A stretch of DNA of 33,662 nt. It comes from Deltaproteobacteria bacterium UBA5205 (GTDB lineage Bacteria > Desulfobacterota > Syntrophorhabdia > Syntrophorhabdales > Syntrophorhabdaceae). The notes beneath the pieces were generated by a model that was not told where the DNA came from, did no database searches, and saw only the letters and a list, made by a program, of their open reading frames with translations. Shown here in pieces: positions 1-7,802 of the stretch. The position numbers and the translations under genes are program-made. The first letter of the stretch is position 1; every line of letters begins with the position of its first letter. The stretch spans positions 227 to 33,888 of the forward strand of contig DHVP01000039.1 of assembly GCA_002412715.1 (NCBI GenBank), written 5' to 3'.

Positions 1-356
1 GCTGTTCGCCAATTAAAGCGGTACGTGAGCTGGGTTTAGAACGTCGTAAGACAGTTCGGTCCCTATCTGCCGTGGGCGCAGGATAATTGAGAGGAGCTGT
101 CCTTAGTACGAGAGGACCAGGATGGACGGACCTCTAGTGAACCGGTTGTCACGCCAGTGGTATGGCCGGGTAGCTAAGTTCGGAAGAGATAACCACTGAA
201 AGCATCTAAGTGGGAAGCTCGCCTCAAGATTAGTTATCCCGCCTGGTAGCAATACCGGGCTAAGATCCCACGAAGACTACGTGGTTGATAGGCTGATGGT
301 GTAAGCACAGCGATGTGTTGAGCCTAACAGTACTAATCGATCGAGCGGCTTGGCCA
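1..356 (+). rRNA. rrl: 23S ribosomal RNA, 3' end (partial)
   Basis: The sequence contains the universally conserved sarcin-ricin loop (AGTACGAGAGGACC, near 106-119) and the conserved 3' domain VI segments that follow it, ending near the GGCTTGGCC stretch at about 355. The rest of the gene lies to the left of the window. The exact 3' end is estimated, because the pairing 5' end is not visible. It is followed 60 bases later by 5S rRNA, the usual order. Confidence 0.97.
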
Positions 357-418
357 TTAATCAAAAAATTTCAAAAACCTATATAGTTGTCCTAAAAATT
401 TAGATTGATTTAAATTTT

Positions 419-534
<116 letters not shown>

Positions 535-547
535 TTTATTTTTGTAT

Positions 548-590
548 AAAAAAGGCGTCAGGCGAAATTATTCACCGTGACGCCTTTTTT
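548..590 (+). terminator. Rho-independent terminator of the rRNA operon
   Basis: An A-run is followed by GGCGTCA, a loop of about 16 bases, then TGACGCC and six T residues. The stem is perfect and followed by a T-tract, as expected for intrinsic termination. It starts 14 bases after the 5S end. The A-run makes it potentially bidirectional. Confidence 0.9.
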
Positions 591-708
591 ACATCCAAAA
601 AGAGACCGGGCGCTTTTTGCGCCTTACTTCGTTGCCTGCGGGTTCGGGCATCCTCAACGTATACACGATACGCCTCCGGTGCCCTCACCCTTGTCGCCTC
701 GTCTTGCA

Positions 709-855
709 TCAAAAATCACTCCGGCCAGAGACCAAGGGCGAAAGAGGTGTCAAGCGGGATAATCGGTCAGCTTCCTTTTCTCGTAAGAGATATCCAGTAA
801 GCCTTCTCAAAATGTCGACAACAACATCAACCACCATGTACTCCTTTCTCGCCAT
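709..855 (-). pseudogene. Possible transposase N-terminal relic
   Basis: A 48-codon minus-strand reading frame starts at an ATG preceded by GGGAGGCGGT, a good ribosome binding site. It begins MARKEYMVVDVVVDILRR, which resembles the first residues of some IS21-like transposases. After that the similarity I can recognise ends and the frame stops. It lies exactly where the adjacent ABC transporter loses its 5' part, so an old insertion sequence may have caused that truncation. Recognition is from memory of the family and is weak; chance is possible. Confidence 0.22.
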
Positions 856-886
856 ACCGCCTCCCGTTCGACAAAAAGATAACGGG

Positions 887-2016
887 AGTTATAGAGAGAG
901 TTTCGCTATTGTTTACGATGAGAAGAAAGCTATAAGGCACAAACAGGCCCTGCTGTCGGTCCCGACCCTCGTCGTGAGCATTCTCGGCAACCTCTTCATT
1001 ATGTACATTGTTATTCTTAACGTTATTAGTGGAAACTATAGCTACGGCACAATAGCTGCTTTTATTGCGGCGTTCCTTCAGATTAATTATTATCTTGTCG
1101 ACCTCATTCAGTTTGGAAGCTATCTGAACACAATACTTTTGTATTTCAAGAAATTGTTCGCTTTTCTTGATTGGAAGAGCACAATAGAAATAGGGCACGA
1201 TATCGAGATAGCAGAGAATGATTCGGTCTACGATATCGAATTCAGGTCTGTCTCATTTCAATACCCGCATTCTTCAAAGCTCGTCCTGAATGATGTTTCC
1301 TTCGCAATTAAGCCAAAAGAGAAACTCGCAATCGTCGGAGAGAACGGGATGGGCAAGAGCACGATTGTGAAACTCCTATTACGATATTATGATCCCGTAG
1401 CCGGAGAAATACTATGCAGGGCGAAGAACATTAAGGAGTACGACGTAGATTCCTGGAGGAAAATAATATCGGCAGTCTTTCAGGATTACAGTGTATATAA
1501 CATTTCCTTGCAGGAAAACATTGCGATAAGCGACCTTCGCAATGGCAACGGAATCGATGAAATGAGATGCTACGACATATGCAAGAGCATGGGTCTCCAT
1601 GGTTTTATCAGCAACGGTAAAGCGCAGAATCTTCAGTTGGGGAAGGAATTTGGGGGGATTGAACTCTCGGGTGGACAATTACAGCGCGTGGCGATAGCCA
1701 GGGCTTTCTACAGGAATTCCGCGACAATTATGGTGATGGATGAACCTACTGCGTCATTGGATCCCCAATAGAAGCGCAGATATACAAAGACTTTGCGAAA
1801 CTGTCTCAGGACAAGACGACAATCATGGTTACTCACCGGTTAGGATCGGTAACGCAGGCAGATAAAATCATAGTCCTGAAAAGTGGCAAGATTATTGAAT
1901 CGGGCAATCATGAGACGCTAATAAGGCAGGACGGCGAATATGCTGAAATGTTCGATACGCAGGCAAGACATTACAGAAAGAATGATATTGCAATCAGGGG
2001 GCAACATCCGGTTTAA
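887..2016 (+). pseudogene. ABC exporter (permease-ATPase fusion) remnant, 5'-truncated and frameshifted
   Basis: This is the C-terminal part of an ABC exporter: the last transmembrane helices, then a complete nucleotide-binding domain. Visible motifs are Walker A (GENGMGKST), Q-loop, signature LSGGQLQRVAIARA, Walker B with MVMDEPTASLDP, and, after a frame change, the H-loop MVTHRL. The frame breaks at about 1763-1770. The first frame ends DPQ-stop at 1771, while the next frame reads PIEAQIYKDF and continues to 2016. Loss of one C from a C-run (now CCCC at 1763-1766) explains it. The first several transmembrane helices are missing and no start codon with a ribosome site is visible. The apparent ATG starts upstream run into unrelated sequence. 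The frameshift could also be a homopolymer sequencing error, but the 5' truncation could not. Confidence 0.85.
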
Positions 2017-2120
2017 CCAAAGTCAACCGTAAATAAGCACCAGGGACATCCCTTAAGTTTTTCAATTGCTTCCCTGCTGCCGGTCGATTACGAGGATCAA
2101 TAGGTGCTGTTCAGCTTATG

Positions 2121-2213
2121 CCAGATCTGAACGAGCAATGATGGCTGTCGGCGGTATCAGACAGATGTTATCCCTCTCCCCCGAGAATGTCAATAACGTC
2201 CCCGCCTCCTCCC
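2121..2213 (+). repeat. Dispersed repeat, copy 1 (about 93 bp)
   Basis: Aligns with 3684-3776 without gaps, with about 16 mismatches, most of them transitions. Shared blocks include CTGAACGAGCAATGATG and CAGATGTTATCCCTCT. The two copies lie in the same orientation on either side of the DUF3089 lipoprotein gene. On the minus strand both copies can be read as the end of a short protein (IIDIL or VIDIL, then a stop), so they may be relics of a duplicated gene end. Confidence 0.75.
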
Positions 2214-2307
2214 TTTAAGCTTGTAGTTTAATCACCGGCAGTCCCACAAACTTAATAACCCGTTCTCCCCAGCCGATAATAAGCGTGAGGCGTATCCGCA
2301 GGTTTAG

Positions 2308-2469
2308 ACGTCGGCACTCCTGCCATCGTCCCGCTCGTACGCAGTAGCGGCCGATGAGATATTCACCGGCGGCCCCCCACTGCCCTACCTGCCGAGCGGC
2401 GTCTGCAACGCGGAACTCCTGAAACAGTTGAGCGCCGAAATGGCGGCGAAGATCGCCATTTTGCCGTAG
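2308..2469 (+). pseudogene. C-terminal coding fragment of unknown protein
   Basis: A 53-codon open frame follows an in-frame TAG and ends at a TAG (2467-2469). It has no start codon with a ribosome site, yet it reads as protein-like (DEIFTGGPPLPYLPSGVCNA, then an amphipathic helix and a stop). I read it as the 3' end of a lost gene. I do not recognise the family. Confidence 0.3.
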
Positions 2470-2563
2470 CAGAGGTGCCCGACCGGGTGCCCCATGGGGC
2501 TGTTATGCAATCGGTAAAATTGGGAAAACCGGTGCGTCACAATAGAACAAGGGAGCCTGCAGA

Positions 2564-3637
2564 TTGAAAAAACAGATTACCGCCGCCGTGCTTCTTGCGC
2601 TTCTTCTATTCCTGACCTTTGCAGGATGCGGAGGCGGTCGTTCGGGCGGCGCAGCCGCTCGGGCCATTACTTCGGACGTCGATTATGCGAGGTCCGAAAA
2701 CTGGCTGGCGCTGTCCTCTTCTCCTGATAAAGCGGTCGACGTCTTCTACGTTTACCCCACGGAATACGTTGCGGGTCCGAACGGCCCTGTTATCAGCACG
2801 ATCGACGACCCGAGCATGGTCGCGGGTGCACAAGACGCCCTTGGCGAGCAAGCGTCCGCCTTTGCGGCCATAGGGAATGTTTATGCGCCTTACTACAGGC
2901 AGGCAGACGCCAGCTATGCATTGAGCCTGCCGACTGTCGACGCCGTATATAATGTTGTTTCAGGCATCCCGCAAGGCGACGTAACCGCGGCATTCGACCA
3001 CTACATCCGCCATTACAACCATGGTCGCCCCTTTATTTTGGCCAGTCATTCCCAGGGTTCGGCGGCGGTAGCATTGCTGCTGGAAAACTATATGAGAGAC
3101 AATCCCCTGGTATATGCCAAAATGGTTGCCGCATACGCGATCGGATGGTCGTTCACACAGGATTACTTCAACAAAAACCCGCATCTGAGGTTTGCGCTGG
3201 GTCCCGACGACACGGGAGTCATCATTTCGTACAACACGCAGGGGCCTTTATTCGTGGGAAAAAATCCCGTCATCTTTCCCGGAGCCATGGCAATTAACCC
3301 GATTACGTGGACCAGGACACAAGGCCTGGCAACGGCCGGCCAAAACCTGGGGTCTTTGCTCCTTAAACAGGGCGGGCAGACCGTGCTCCCGGCCCAGCCC
3401 GGCGTCATGGACTTTGCCGACGCGCAAGTCACACCGATCAACCCGACCACCAGTCAAATCGACCCGACCTCGACGACGAGCGTGGTGCTTTGCCATACGG
3501 TCGTTCCGGCAGCACTCGCGACAAATTCGGTCTTCACCGCAGGGGTCTATCACAACTATGACTACCCGTTCTACTACAACAACATTGCGGCAAATGCCGC
3601 CAACCGGGTCCATAGGTTCCTGACCGCCGGACGCTAA
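2564..3637 (+). CDS. DUF3089 family lipoprotein (alpha/beta hydrolase-like)
   Basis: A 357-residue predicted lipoprotein. The start is TTG at 2564, preceded by AAGGGA at good spacing. Residues 1-21 form a signal peptide with lipobox FAGC and Cys22 as the lipidated residue. The body matches DUF3089: residues 60-66 read DVFYVYP, 104-111 read GNVYAPYY, and the nucleophile elbow SHSQG spans 161-165 with Ser163 as the likely nucleophile. The family belongs to the alpha/beta-hydrolase fold and is often annotated lysophospholipase-like; its substrate is unknown. Acid and His partners probably lie in the C-terminal third, where YHNYDYPFYY provides a candidate His. It stands alone between two copies of a direct repeat, so it may be a mobile or recently duplicated cargo gene. 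Family is confident, substrate is not. Confidence 0.9.
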   Translation: MKKQITAAVLLALLLFLTFAGCGGGRSGGAAARAITSDVDYARSENWLALSSSPDKAVDVFYVYPTEYVAGPNGPVISTIDDPSMVAGAQDALGEQASAFAAIGNVYAPYYRQADASYALSLPTVDAVYNVVSGIPQGDVTAAFDHYIRHYNHGRPFILASHSQGSAAVALLLENYMRDNPLVYAKMVAAYAIGWSFTQDYFNKNPHLRFALGPDDTGVIISYNTQGPLFVGKNPVIFPGAMAINPITWTRTQGLATAGQNLGSLLLKQGGQTVLPAQPGVMDFADAQVTPINPTTSQIDPTSTTSVVLCHTVVPAALATNSVFTAGVYHNYDYPFYYNNIAANAANRVHRFLTAGR

Positions 3638-3683
3638 TGCCCTCTTTGGAAACGCCCTTCGCATCTTCACATTCTTTCTTCTA

Positions 3684-3776
3684 CCAGGTCTGAACGAGCA
3701 ATGATGATTGTCGATGGTATCAGGCAGATGTTATCCCTCTCTCTCGAGAATGTCAATAATGGCCGCGCCTCTCTTC
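3684..3776 (+). repeat. Dispersed repeat, copy 2 (about 93 bp)
   Basis: Same orientation as the copy at 2121-2213. Similarity fades beyond about 3776, where this copy continues into TCTTCGGATC. Mismatches are mostly C/T and A/G changes. Confidence 0.75.
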
Positions 3777-3955
3777 GGATCTTCGGATTCAATGTCTACA
3801 CGATGTTCCTTTGATCTTGCACGGATGCCGAATGTGGAAATGTGAAGGATGTCCCCAAAGGTCCGTCATCTTTTCCTTGATTGTCTCCGTAGTAATCGCT
3901 GTGATCCCCGGAAGGCGCTCGATGACGCTGTCATGAAGAACAAGTCGAGATGAGT

Positions 3956-3990
3956 GGACAGGGAACATTCGTTAAGAAGTAAGTAACTGA
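3956..3990 (-). repeat. Family-A repeat, copy 1
   Basis: The minus strand reads AGTTACTTACTTCTTAACGA followed by ATGTTCCC. The same roughly 35-bp element occurs at 4625-4659 (minus), 8756-8790 (plus) and 12062-12096 (plus). All copies are intergenic. Confidence 0.75.
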
Positions 3991-4026
3991 AACCAGGTTC
4001 TCATTTCAGGTTATCGCCCGATTAAT

Positions 4027-4488
4027 TTAGAGAAATATCCGGACCGCAAGCGCGAACAGGATGAGAATGATTATTCCGACGCACAGTCGCAATATTCTAT
4101 TCGAACCGGATTTGCTTCTTACTTTTTGATAGAGTTCCGGGTATGTCGATTTGATTGTAGCCGCTATATCACGGTTCGTGTACACCGCCATTGAGAAATA
4201 GTCGGTCGCTTCTTGAGTTTTCCCGGCTTTAACGGCTATAGATCCAAGAGTATACCACGCTGTATAATCATCGGGCCTTTTTGTAACGACTTTGAGATAG
4301 AGGTCCAGGGACTCCTGGTATCGGCCTGTATTATTATATGCTTCCCCAAGAAGGATCTGGGCCCCGGTCTCTTCAGGATATTTTTCCAGCCACATCTGGC
4401 AATGCCCAATGAGCCCGGGCCAATCCTCGTCCGCTCTGAGCTTGTCTCCTTTTATAGCCCAGGAATGGGAATCAGCGAATTCATCCAT
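4027..4488 (-). CDS. Small TPR protein with C-terminal membrane anchor
   Basis: 153 residues from ATG at 4488. The AAGGAG ribosome site sits 9 bases upstream of this ATG, which favours it over the TTG two codons earlier. Residues about 15-110 form helical repeats of the tetratricopeptide type, with LGEAYNNTGRYQESLDLYLK and YTLGSIAVKAGKTQEATDYF as two clear units. Residues about 130-153 are a single hydrophobic segment ending at the C-terminus (LCVGIIILILFALAVRIFL), so the protein is probably tail-anchored with the TPR part in the cytoplasm. The family mediates protein contacts; the partner is unknown. It is monocistronic between repeat-bearing gaps. Confidence 0.8.
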   Translation of the reverse strand: MDEFADSHSWAIKGDKLRADEDWPGLIGHCQMWLEKYPEETGAQILLGEAYNNTGRYQESLDLYLKVVTKRPDDYTAWYTLGSIAVKAGKTQEATDYFSMAVYTNRDIAATIKSTYPELYQKVRSKSGSNRILRLCVGIIILILFALAVRIFL

Positions 4489-4624
4489 GATCAATATCTC
4501 CTTCCCAATCCTTATCTTACACGAATTTAGACCGAGTTATCAAACTAGAGGGGCAACTTTGGGGCCCTTCACATTTTCACATTCTCCTGTCTTCCCCGGT
4601 CCTGTCAGTGGTCACGGGGCAGCC

Positions 4625-4659
4625 AAGGGGACATTGTTAACAAGTAAATAACTCTCTCA
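4625..4659 (-). repeat. Family-A repeat, copy 2
   Basis: The minus strand reads CTGAGAGAGTTATTTACTTG followed by TTAACAATGTCCCC. The flanking CTGAGA is shared with the copy at 12062, which shows that the element is longer than its 20-base core. Confidence 0.7.
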
Positions 4660-4760
4660 GCCGAGCCTCAATCCCTTCCTCTCCGCGATGTCCCTTCTCC
4701 TTCTCACGCAACATAGGTTGTTTATGGTGTTCAAGGCTACATACGGTTAGCCATTTCTGA

Positions 4761-4904
4761 CTATGATTGAAGGAATTCCTGCATCGATGCCGGCAACCCA
4801 AATCTGCCGTTCCCGGGGGAAAGCCTGAGCTTGTCTACGGGGATATAGCCATACGCAATATCCCCAGGCTGGACATCTTTCTTGTCAACGACATCAAAAT
4901 ACTT
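4761..4904 (-). pseudogene. C-terminal coding fragment of unknown protein
   Basis: A 47-codon minus-strand frame bounded upstream by an in-frame TAA and ending at TAG (4763-4761). It reads KYFDVVDKKDVQPGDIAYGY and continues as convincing protein sequence. There is no usable start codon. I interpret it as the 3' end of a lost gene; the family is not recognised. Confidence 0.3.
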
Positions 4905-4973
4905 TTAAGCGGTTGTTGAATGTTGTGTATTGACTCCAGCCGGGTTACAATTCCCCGGAACAAGTTGATAAAA

Positions 4974-6023
4974 ATGAAAGAGGAAAATCGCGTGTCTGGA
5001 TCAGGGTTTAGAATTGATGTATTTCAGCCCGGCGACGCGGAAGGGGTTTCCGGGCTCTTCAAGGAAGTTTATGGTGACGGATATCCGGTGAAGATAGTCT
5101 ATGATCCCCAGGGGTTTACGAAGGCGGTTGACAGACAGGACTATGTGCCTGTGGTTGCCCGCACTCCTGAGGGGGATATTGTCGGTTTCTCGTCCCTTTA
5201 TCGGTCTGCTCCGAATCAGAAACTCTACGAGATAGGACTCGGCATGGTCTCAGCCGAGTATCGGCGTACTGCTATCGTTGGTCTCATGATGCGTCGCCTC
5301 GTGAAAGTGGCTCTTGCGTCGCCCGGCTTCGATGCCTTCTTCGGGGAAACGGTGTGCAATCATGTTCTTACGCAAAAAAGCTCAAGCACCTTTAAGGCCG
5401 TTGAGATCGCCATCGAAGTTGACCTCATGCCTTTCGAAGCCTACGAAAAAGAAGGGAGCGCTTCAGGGCGGGTATCGACTGTCGTTTCCACAAGGACCAT
5501 TGCTCCCCGGCCTCATACGATCCATGTTCCTGAGATCTACGGCGGTTACCTGGCGCATATCTACAGCGGCTTTGATGACAGCCGCGTCCTCAGGCGATCA
5601 GAGGAAAGGCTGCCTCCTGACCGATCCACCGGCCTGGCAACCCAGATCTTTGAGAGTGCAGGGGTGGCGAGGATTGCAGTCAATGAGGCAGGGTCCGACT
5701 TCGAAACCATTCTGGACTCGGAAGAAAAGGCAGCCCGGAGCAAGGGCGTTATTGTAACACAGGTATGGCTCAACCTTTCCTGGCCATGGGTCGCCGGATG
5801 CGTCGAAGCTTTGCGCTCACGAGGCTATTTTTTCTGTGGACCCTTCCCCAGATGGTTCGGCGAAGACGGTCTTCTCATGGAGAAGGTGGAAGGACGGCCG
5901 AACTGGGAGGGAATCATCCTCTATTCCGAACGGGCCCGGCAGATCCTCGAGTTTATCAAGGAAGACTGGGCGGGGGTAACCCGGAAGATGGAGGGGTTAT
6001 CATTGCAAGACCCTCCATGCTAA
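4974..6023 (+). CDS. GNAT-like N-acetyltransferase with C-terminal extension
   Basis: 349 residues from ATG at 4974; the frame is open to 4920 but the N-terminal homology begins near FRIDVFQPGDAEGV, so the later ATG is preferred. Residues about 10-150 resemble a GNAT domain: an initial strand-helix unit, VARTPEGDIVGFSSLYR as the central strands, and GLGMVSAEYRRTAIVGLMMR in the place of the acetyl-CoA loop and helix. The loop is a degenerate form of R-x-x-G-x-G/A, so acetyl-CoA binding is likely but not certain. Residues about 190-349 form a second region with a GNAT-like C-terminal look (VWLNLSWPWVAGCVEALRSR). Two-domain GNATs of this length usually use one active and one degenerate half. The substrate is unknown and no partner gene is adjacent. 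Confidence 0.65.
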   Translation: MKEENRVSGSGFRIDVFQPGDAEGVSGLFKEVYGDGYPVKIVYDPQGFTKAVDRQDYVPVVARTPEGDIVGFSSLYRSAPNQKLYEIGLGMVSAEYRRTAIVGLMMRRLVKVALASPGFDAFFGETVCNHVLTQKSSSTFKAVEIAIEVDLMPFEAYEKEGSASGRVSTVVSTRTIAPRPHTIHVPEIYGGYLAHIYSGFDDSRVLRRSEERLPPDRSTGLATQIFESAGVARIAVNEAGSDFETILDSEEKAARSKGVIVTQVWLNLSWPWVAGCVEALRSRGYFFCGPFPRWFGEDGLLMEKVEGRPNWEGIILYSERARQILEFIKEDWAGVTRKMEGLSLQDPPC

Positions 6024-6613
6024 TCCAACGCTTTCTTTATTCCTAGCTCCCCGAAGGCGTCAACGGCGCTCAAATATTTGCTTGCTGTTTTGAAGACCTT
6101 CACTTGTACGAACATAAATCTGTTTTCATCCCCTATCTTTTCAAGTCTGTAAAGAACGAGGAAAGTTTCGGTTTTATCTCCTAAGCTTTCATCATCCGTG
6201 AAAGTGCGGTATGCTTCCGCAAGGAATAGCTCTTTCGTTCCCTTCAACTTGATAAGGCTTACCGCGCTTATGTGACGCTCTCTGTCGAAGGGCCTGGTAA
6301 TAACGGAGAAATCCGGGTAGGGCTCTATTTCTTCCTTGTCGATTTCGATGATCCCGAGAGATCGACCCTGAACAATGTAAAAGCTATGCACGTAGAAATC
6401 GTGGGCATTGAAATGGTCTCTATGCCCTGTTACGATGAGGTCTTTTATCCCATCCCCGTTGAGGTCAATCGTGAGAATCCCTTCATTGATGAGCCTGGAA
6501 TACTCCACCCGACTCCTCACTTCCCGAATGCTCGAAGGAATCGGCTCAATAGCCGAGGCAATGGTTGTAAAGAATAACACGAACATGGTTACCGCAATCG
6601 CTTTGTAGTACAC
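6020..6613 (-). CDS. Exported protein of unknown function
   Basis: 197 residues from GTG at 6613, chosen because AGGAGG lies 7 bases upstream; the open frame extends further 5' but has no ribosome site there. Residues 1-22 form a signal peptide (hydrophobic AIAVTMFVLFFTTIASA, cleavage probably after ASA), so the mature protein is periplasmic. Residues about 45-60 read ILTIDLNGDGIKDLIV, a calcium-loop-like DxNGDG motif seen in FG-GAP or VCBS-type surface proteins. The rest is beta-rich with no family I recognise. It lies 137 bases downstream of the RNNNPGN-motif gene on the same strand and may be co-transcribed. Its 3' end overlaps the convergent acetyltransferase gene by 4 bases. Confidence 0.7.
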   Translation of the reverse strand: MYYKAIAVTMFVLFFTTIASAIEPIPSSIREVRSRVEYSRLINEGILTIDLNGDGIKDLIVTGHRDHFNAHDFYVHSFYIVQGRSLGIIEIDKEEIEPYPDFSVITRPFDRERHISAVSLIKLKGTKELFLAEAYRTFTDDESLGDKTETFLVLYRLEKIGDENRFMFVQVKVFKTASKYLSAVDAFGELGIKKALD

Positions 6614-6750
6614 CGCAACACCTCCTCCTCTTCTCCCTGCCTGGAGTACGGACCCGGTAATACGGGGGCAGAGTGATAATGCTTTTTGCATCAGCTTCAA
6701 CAGTGTATTTCTCATCAAGCACAGTCTCCCGTCTATCATTTCTCTGAAAG

Positions 6751-7362
6751 CTACGGAGACATCGTGAATCCCCAGCGATCATAATCGTCTTCTTCAAACT
6801 CCTCAATGCTTTTAGGGCCGGGTACGGGCTGTACAGGTTTTTCTATTAATTTGTTGTTTTTATCGTATTCAGAGACTTTTCCAATACCCCATCCCTCTTT
6901 ACGTTTCATGGCGTCCAGCAGACGGTCCTTTTCTTCTGTTGTCAGATCGGCAATTTTTTTCTTGTCGACATCTATGCCTGCCCATTCCCCGATGTTATCT
7001 GCATATCTGTCGGGAAAATTACTGTCATTTGTGGGGGCATAGGCCGTTCCCTTTATTGGTTTTCCGTTCTTGTCTTTCTGTCCGCCGAGTACTTGCCGGA
7101 TGCTGTCGTATTTGTAGTACTTCCCTCCCGGTTCAAACATCCTTCTGCGCGCTTCTTCTCCTGTCTGCAGGTCCGGGTAGATATCAAAACCACCGGCGTC
7201 AACACCAACACGCTTGCTCCTGACTCCCCTCAGATTCCCCGGATTGTTGTTCCGCCACGACCGCGATCCGCCCTCATGGACGATCGTATGGCCGTCATCG
7301 TGTTTGTAGATAACGCTCCTTATCCCGTTACGGTTGCTGTACGTAGCCTTCTTACAGGTCAT
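6751..7362 (-). CDS. RNNNPGN-motif protein, phage-structural or toxin-like
   Basis: 203 residues from ATG at 7362 with AGGAGG six bases upstream. Residues 37-45 carry RNNNPGNLR, followed by FDIYPDLQTGEEARRRMF at about 59-76. This signature is known from phage structural or lysis proteins and from cell-wall-active effector domains. Glu30 just before the motif is a candidate acid. The remainder is charged and soluble, with GYxPTNDSN-like and WAGID segments, and there is no signal peptide. An export-independent, probably wall-directed protein followed by a periplasmic protein fits an effector/immunity arrangement, but no type VI or phage genes are visible in the window. A prophage relic is the alternative. 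Confidence 0.6.
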   Translation of the reverse strand: MTCKKATYSNRNGIRSVIYKHDDGHTIVHEGGSRSWRNNNPGNLRGVRSKRVGVDAGGFDIYPDLQTGEEARRRMFEPGGKYYKYDSIRQVLGGQKDKNGKPIKGTAYAPTNDSNFPDRYADNIGEWAGIDVDKKKIADLTTEEKDRLLDAMKRKEGWGIGKVSEYDKNNKLIEKPVQPVPGPKSIEEFEEDDYDRWGFTMSP

Positions 7363-7802
7363 TGTGGCCCTCCTTTCTACGAAGAGATGCTTTCTCCATA
7401 GTGCATATTACTTTTGTTGACGAAGAATTGAGACGTTAAGAGACGGGAAGATCCGTTTAACGTCCGAGCTTACAGGGCGGGTCATGGACGATAGACCAGA
7501 GGAATCTGTCCCCTGCCTGCCCCTTCCCTCATAGGATTTCTCACCATACACCTTGTGATAGAAAAGGCGACACGTTATGTATCAAAATGACCACGTAAGA
7601 ATGGTGCTTTGTGTGACATACATAGCTGCTTGCCGACTGTATAATTGAACAATATACCGGGTTTCCGGCGCGGATCGACGGCTTCGACCGATGAAGGTAT
7701 GGGGGGAGGTACTAACAACTCTGGTAAACAAATCAGGAGGTCAATAGTGGGAAGAAATGAATGTTTGGCAGGCATGATTACGCGAAGAAGGAGGTAACGG
7801 CC
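7363..7802. promoter_or_regulatory. Intergenic leader of sor with possible -10 box
   Basis: A 440-base gap between divergent genes. A perfect TATAAT lies at 7640-7645, about 158 bases upstream of the sor start, but no clear -35 is seen at 16-18 bases, so the promoter call is tentative. A strong ribosome site (AAGGAGG) lies 8 bases before the sor ATG. Nothing else is recognisable. Confidence 0.35.

Larger units (their letters stand above)
2017..2563. other. Gene-poor gap with repeat and coding relics
   Basis: No intact gene is visible. The gap holds the first copy of a roughly 93-bp repeat (2121-2213) and a short coding relic (2308-2469). The last 30 bases carry the ribosome site of the next gene (AAGGGA at 2549-2554). 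Confidence 0.6.
3638..4026. other. Gene-free gap with repeats
   Basis: No convincing gene. It contains the second copy of the 93-bp repeat, a TGGAAATGTGAAGGATGTCC segment (about 3835-3855) of the family-B type repeat, and one family-A repeat (3956-3990). Minus-strand open frames here are short, lack start signals and run across repeats. Confidence 0.55.
4495..4973. other. Gap with repeats and a coding relic
   Basis: No intact gene. It contains a family-B type segment (4550-4598, GGGGCAACTTTGGGG followed by TTCACATTTTCACATTC), a family-A repeat (4625-4659) and a minus-strand coding relic (4761-4904). Upstream of the ATG at 4974 the ribosome site is weak. Confidence 0.55.

Noticed and set aside
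617..886. Long 5' extension of the ABC open frame to ATG 617
   Set aside because: No ribosome site, no membrane helices and no family resemblance; it runs through the rRNA-downstream segment and antisense to the possible transposase relic.
535..886. tRNA or further RNA gene after 5S rRNA
   Set aside because: No cloverleaf or conserved TTCGAATC-type arm is visible in this stretch.
3789..3950. Minus-strand open frame of about 50 codons with plausible-looking residues
   Set aside because: It crosses a family-B repeat segment, has no start or ribosome site and no recognised family; likely repeat-derived.
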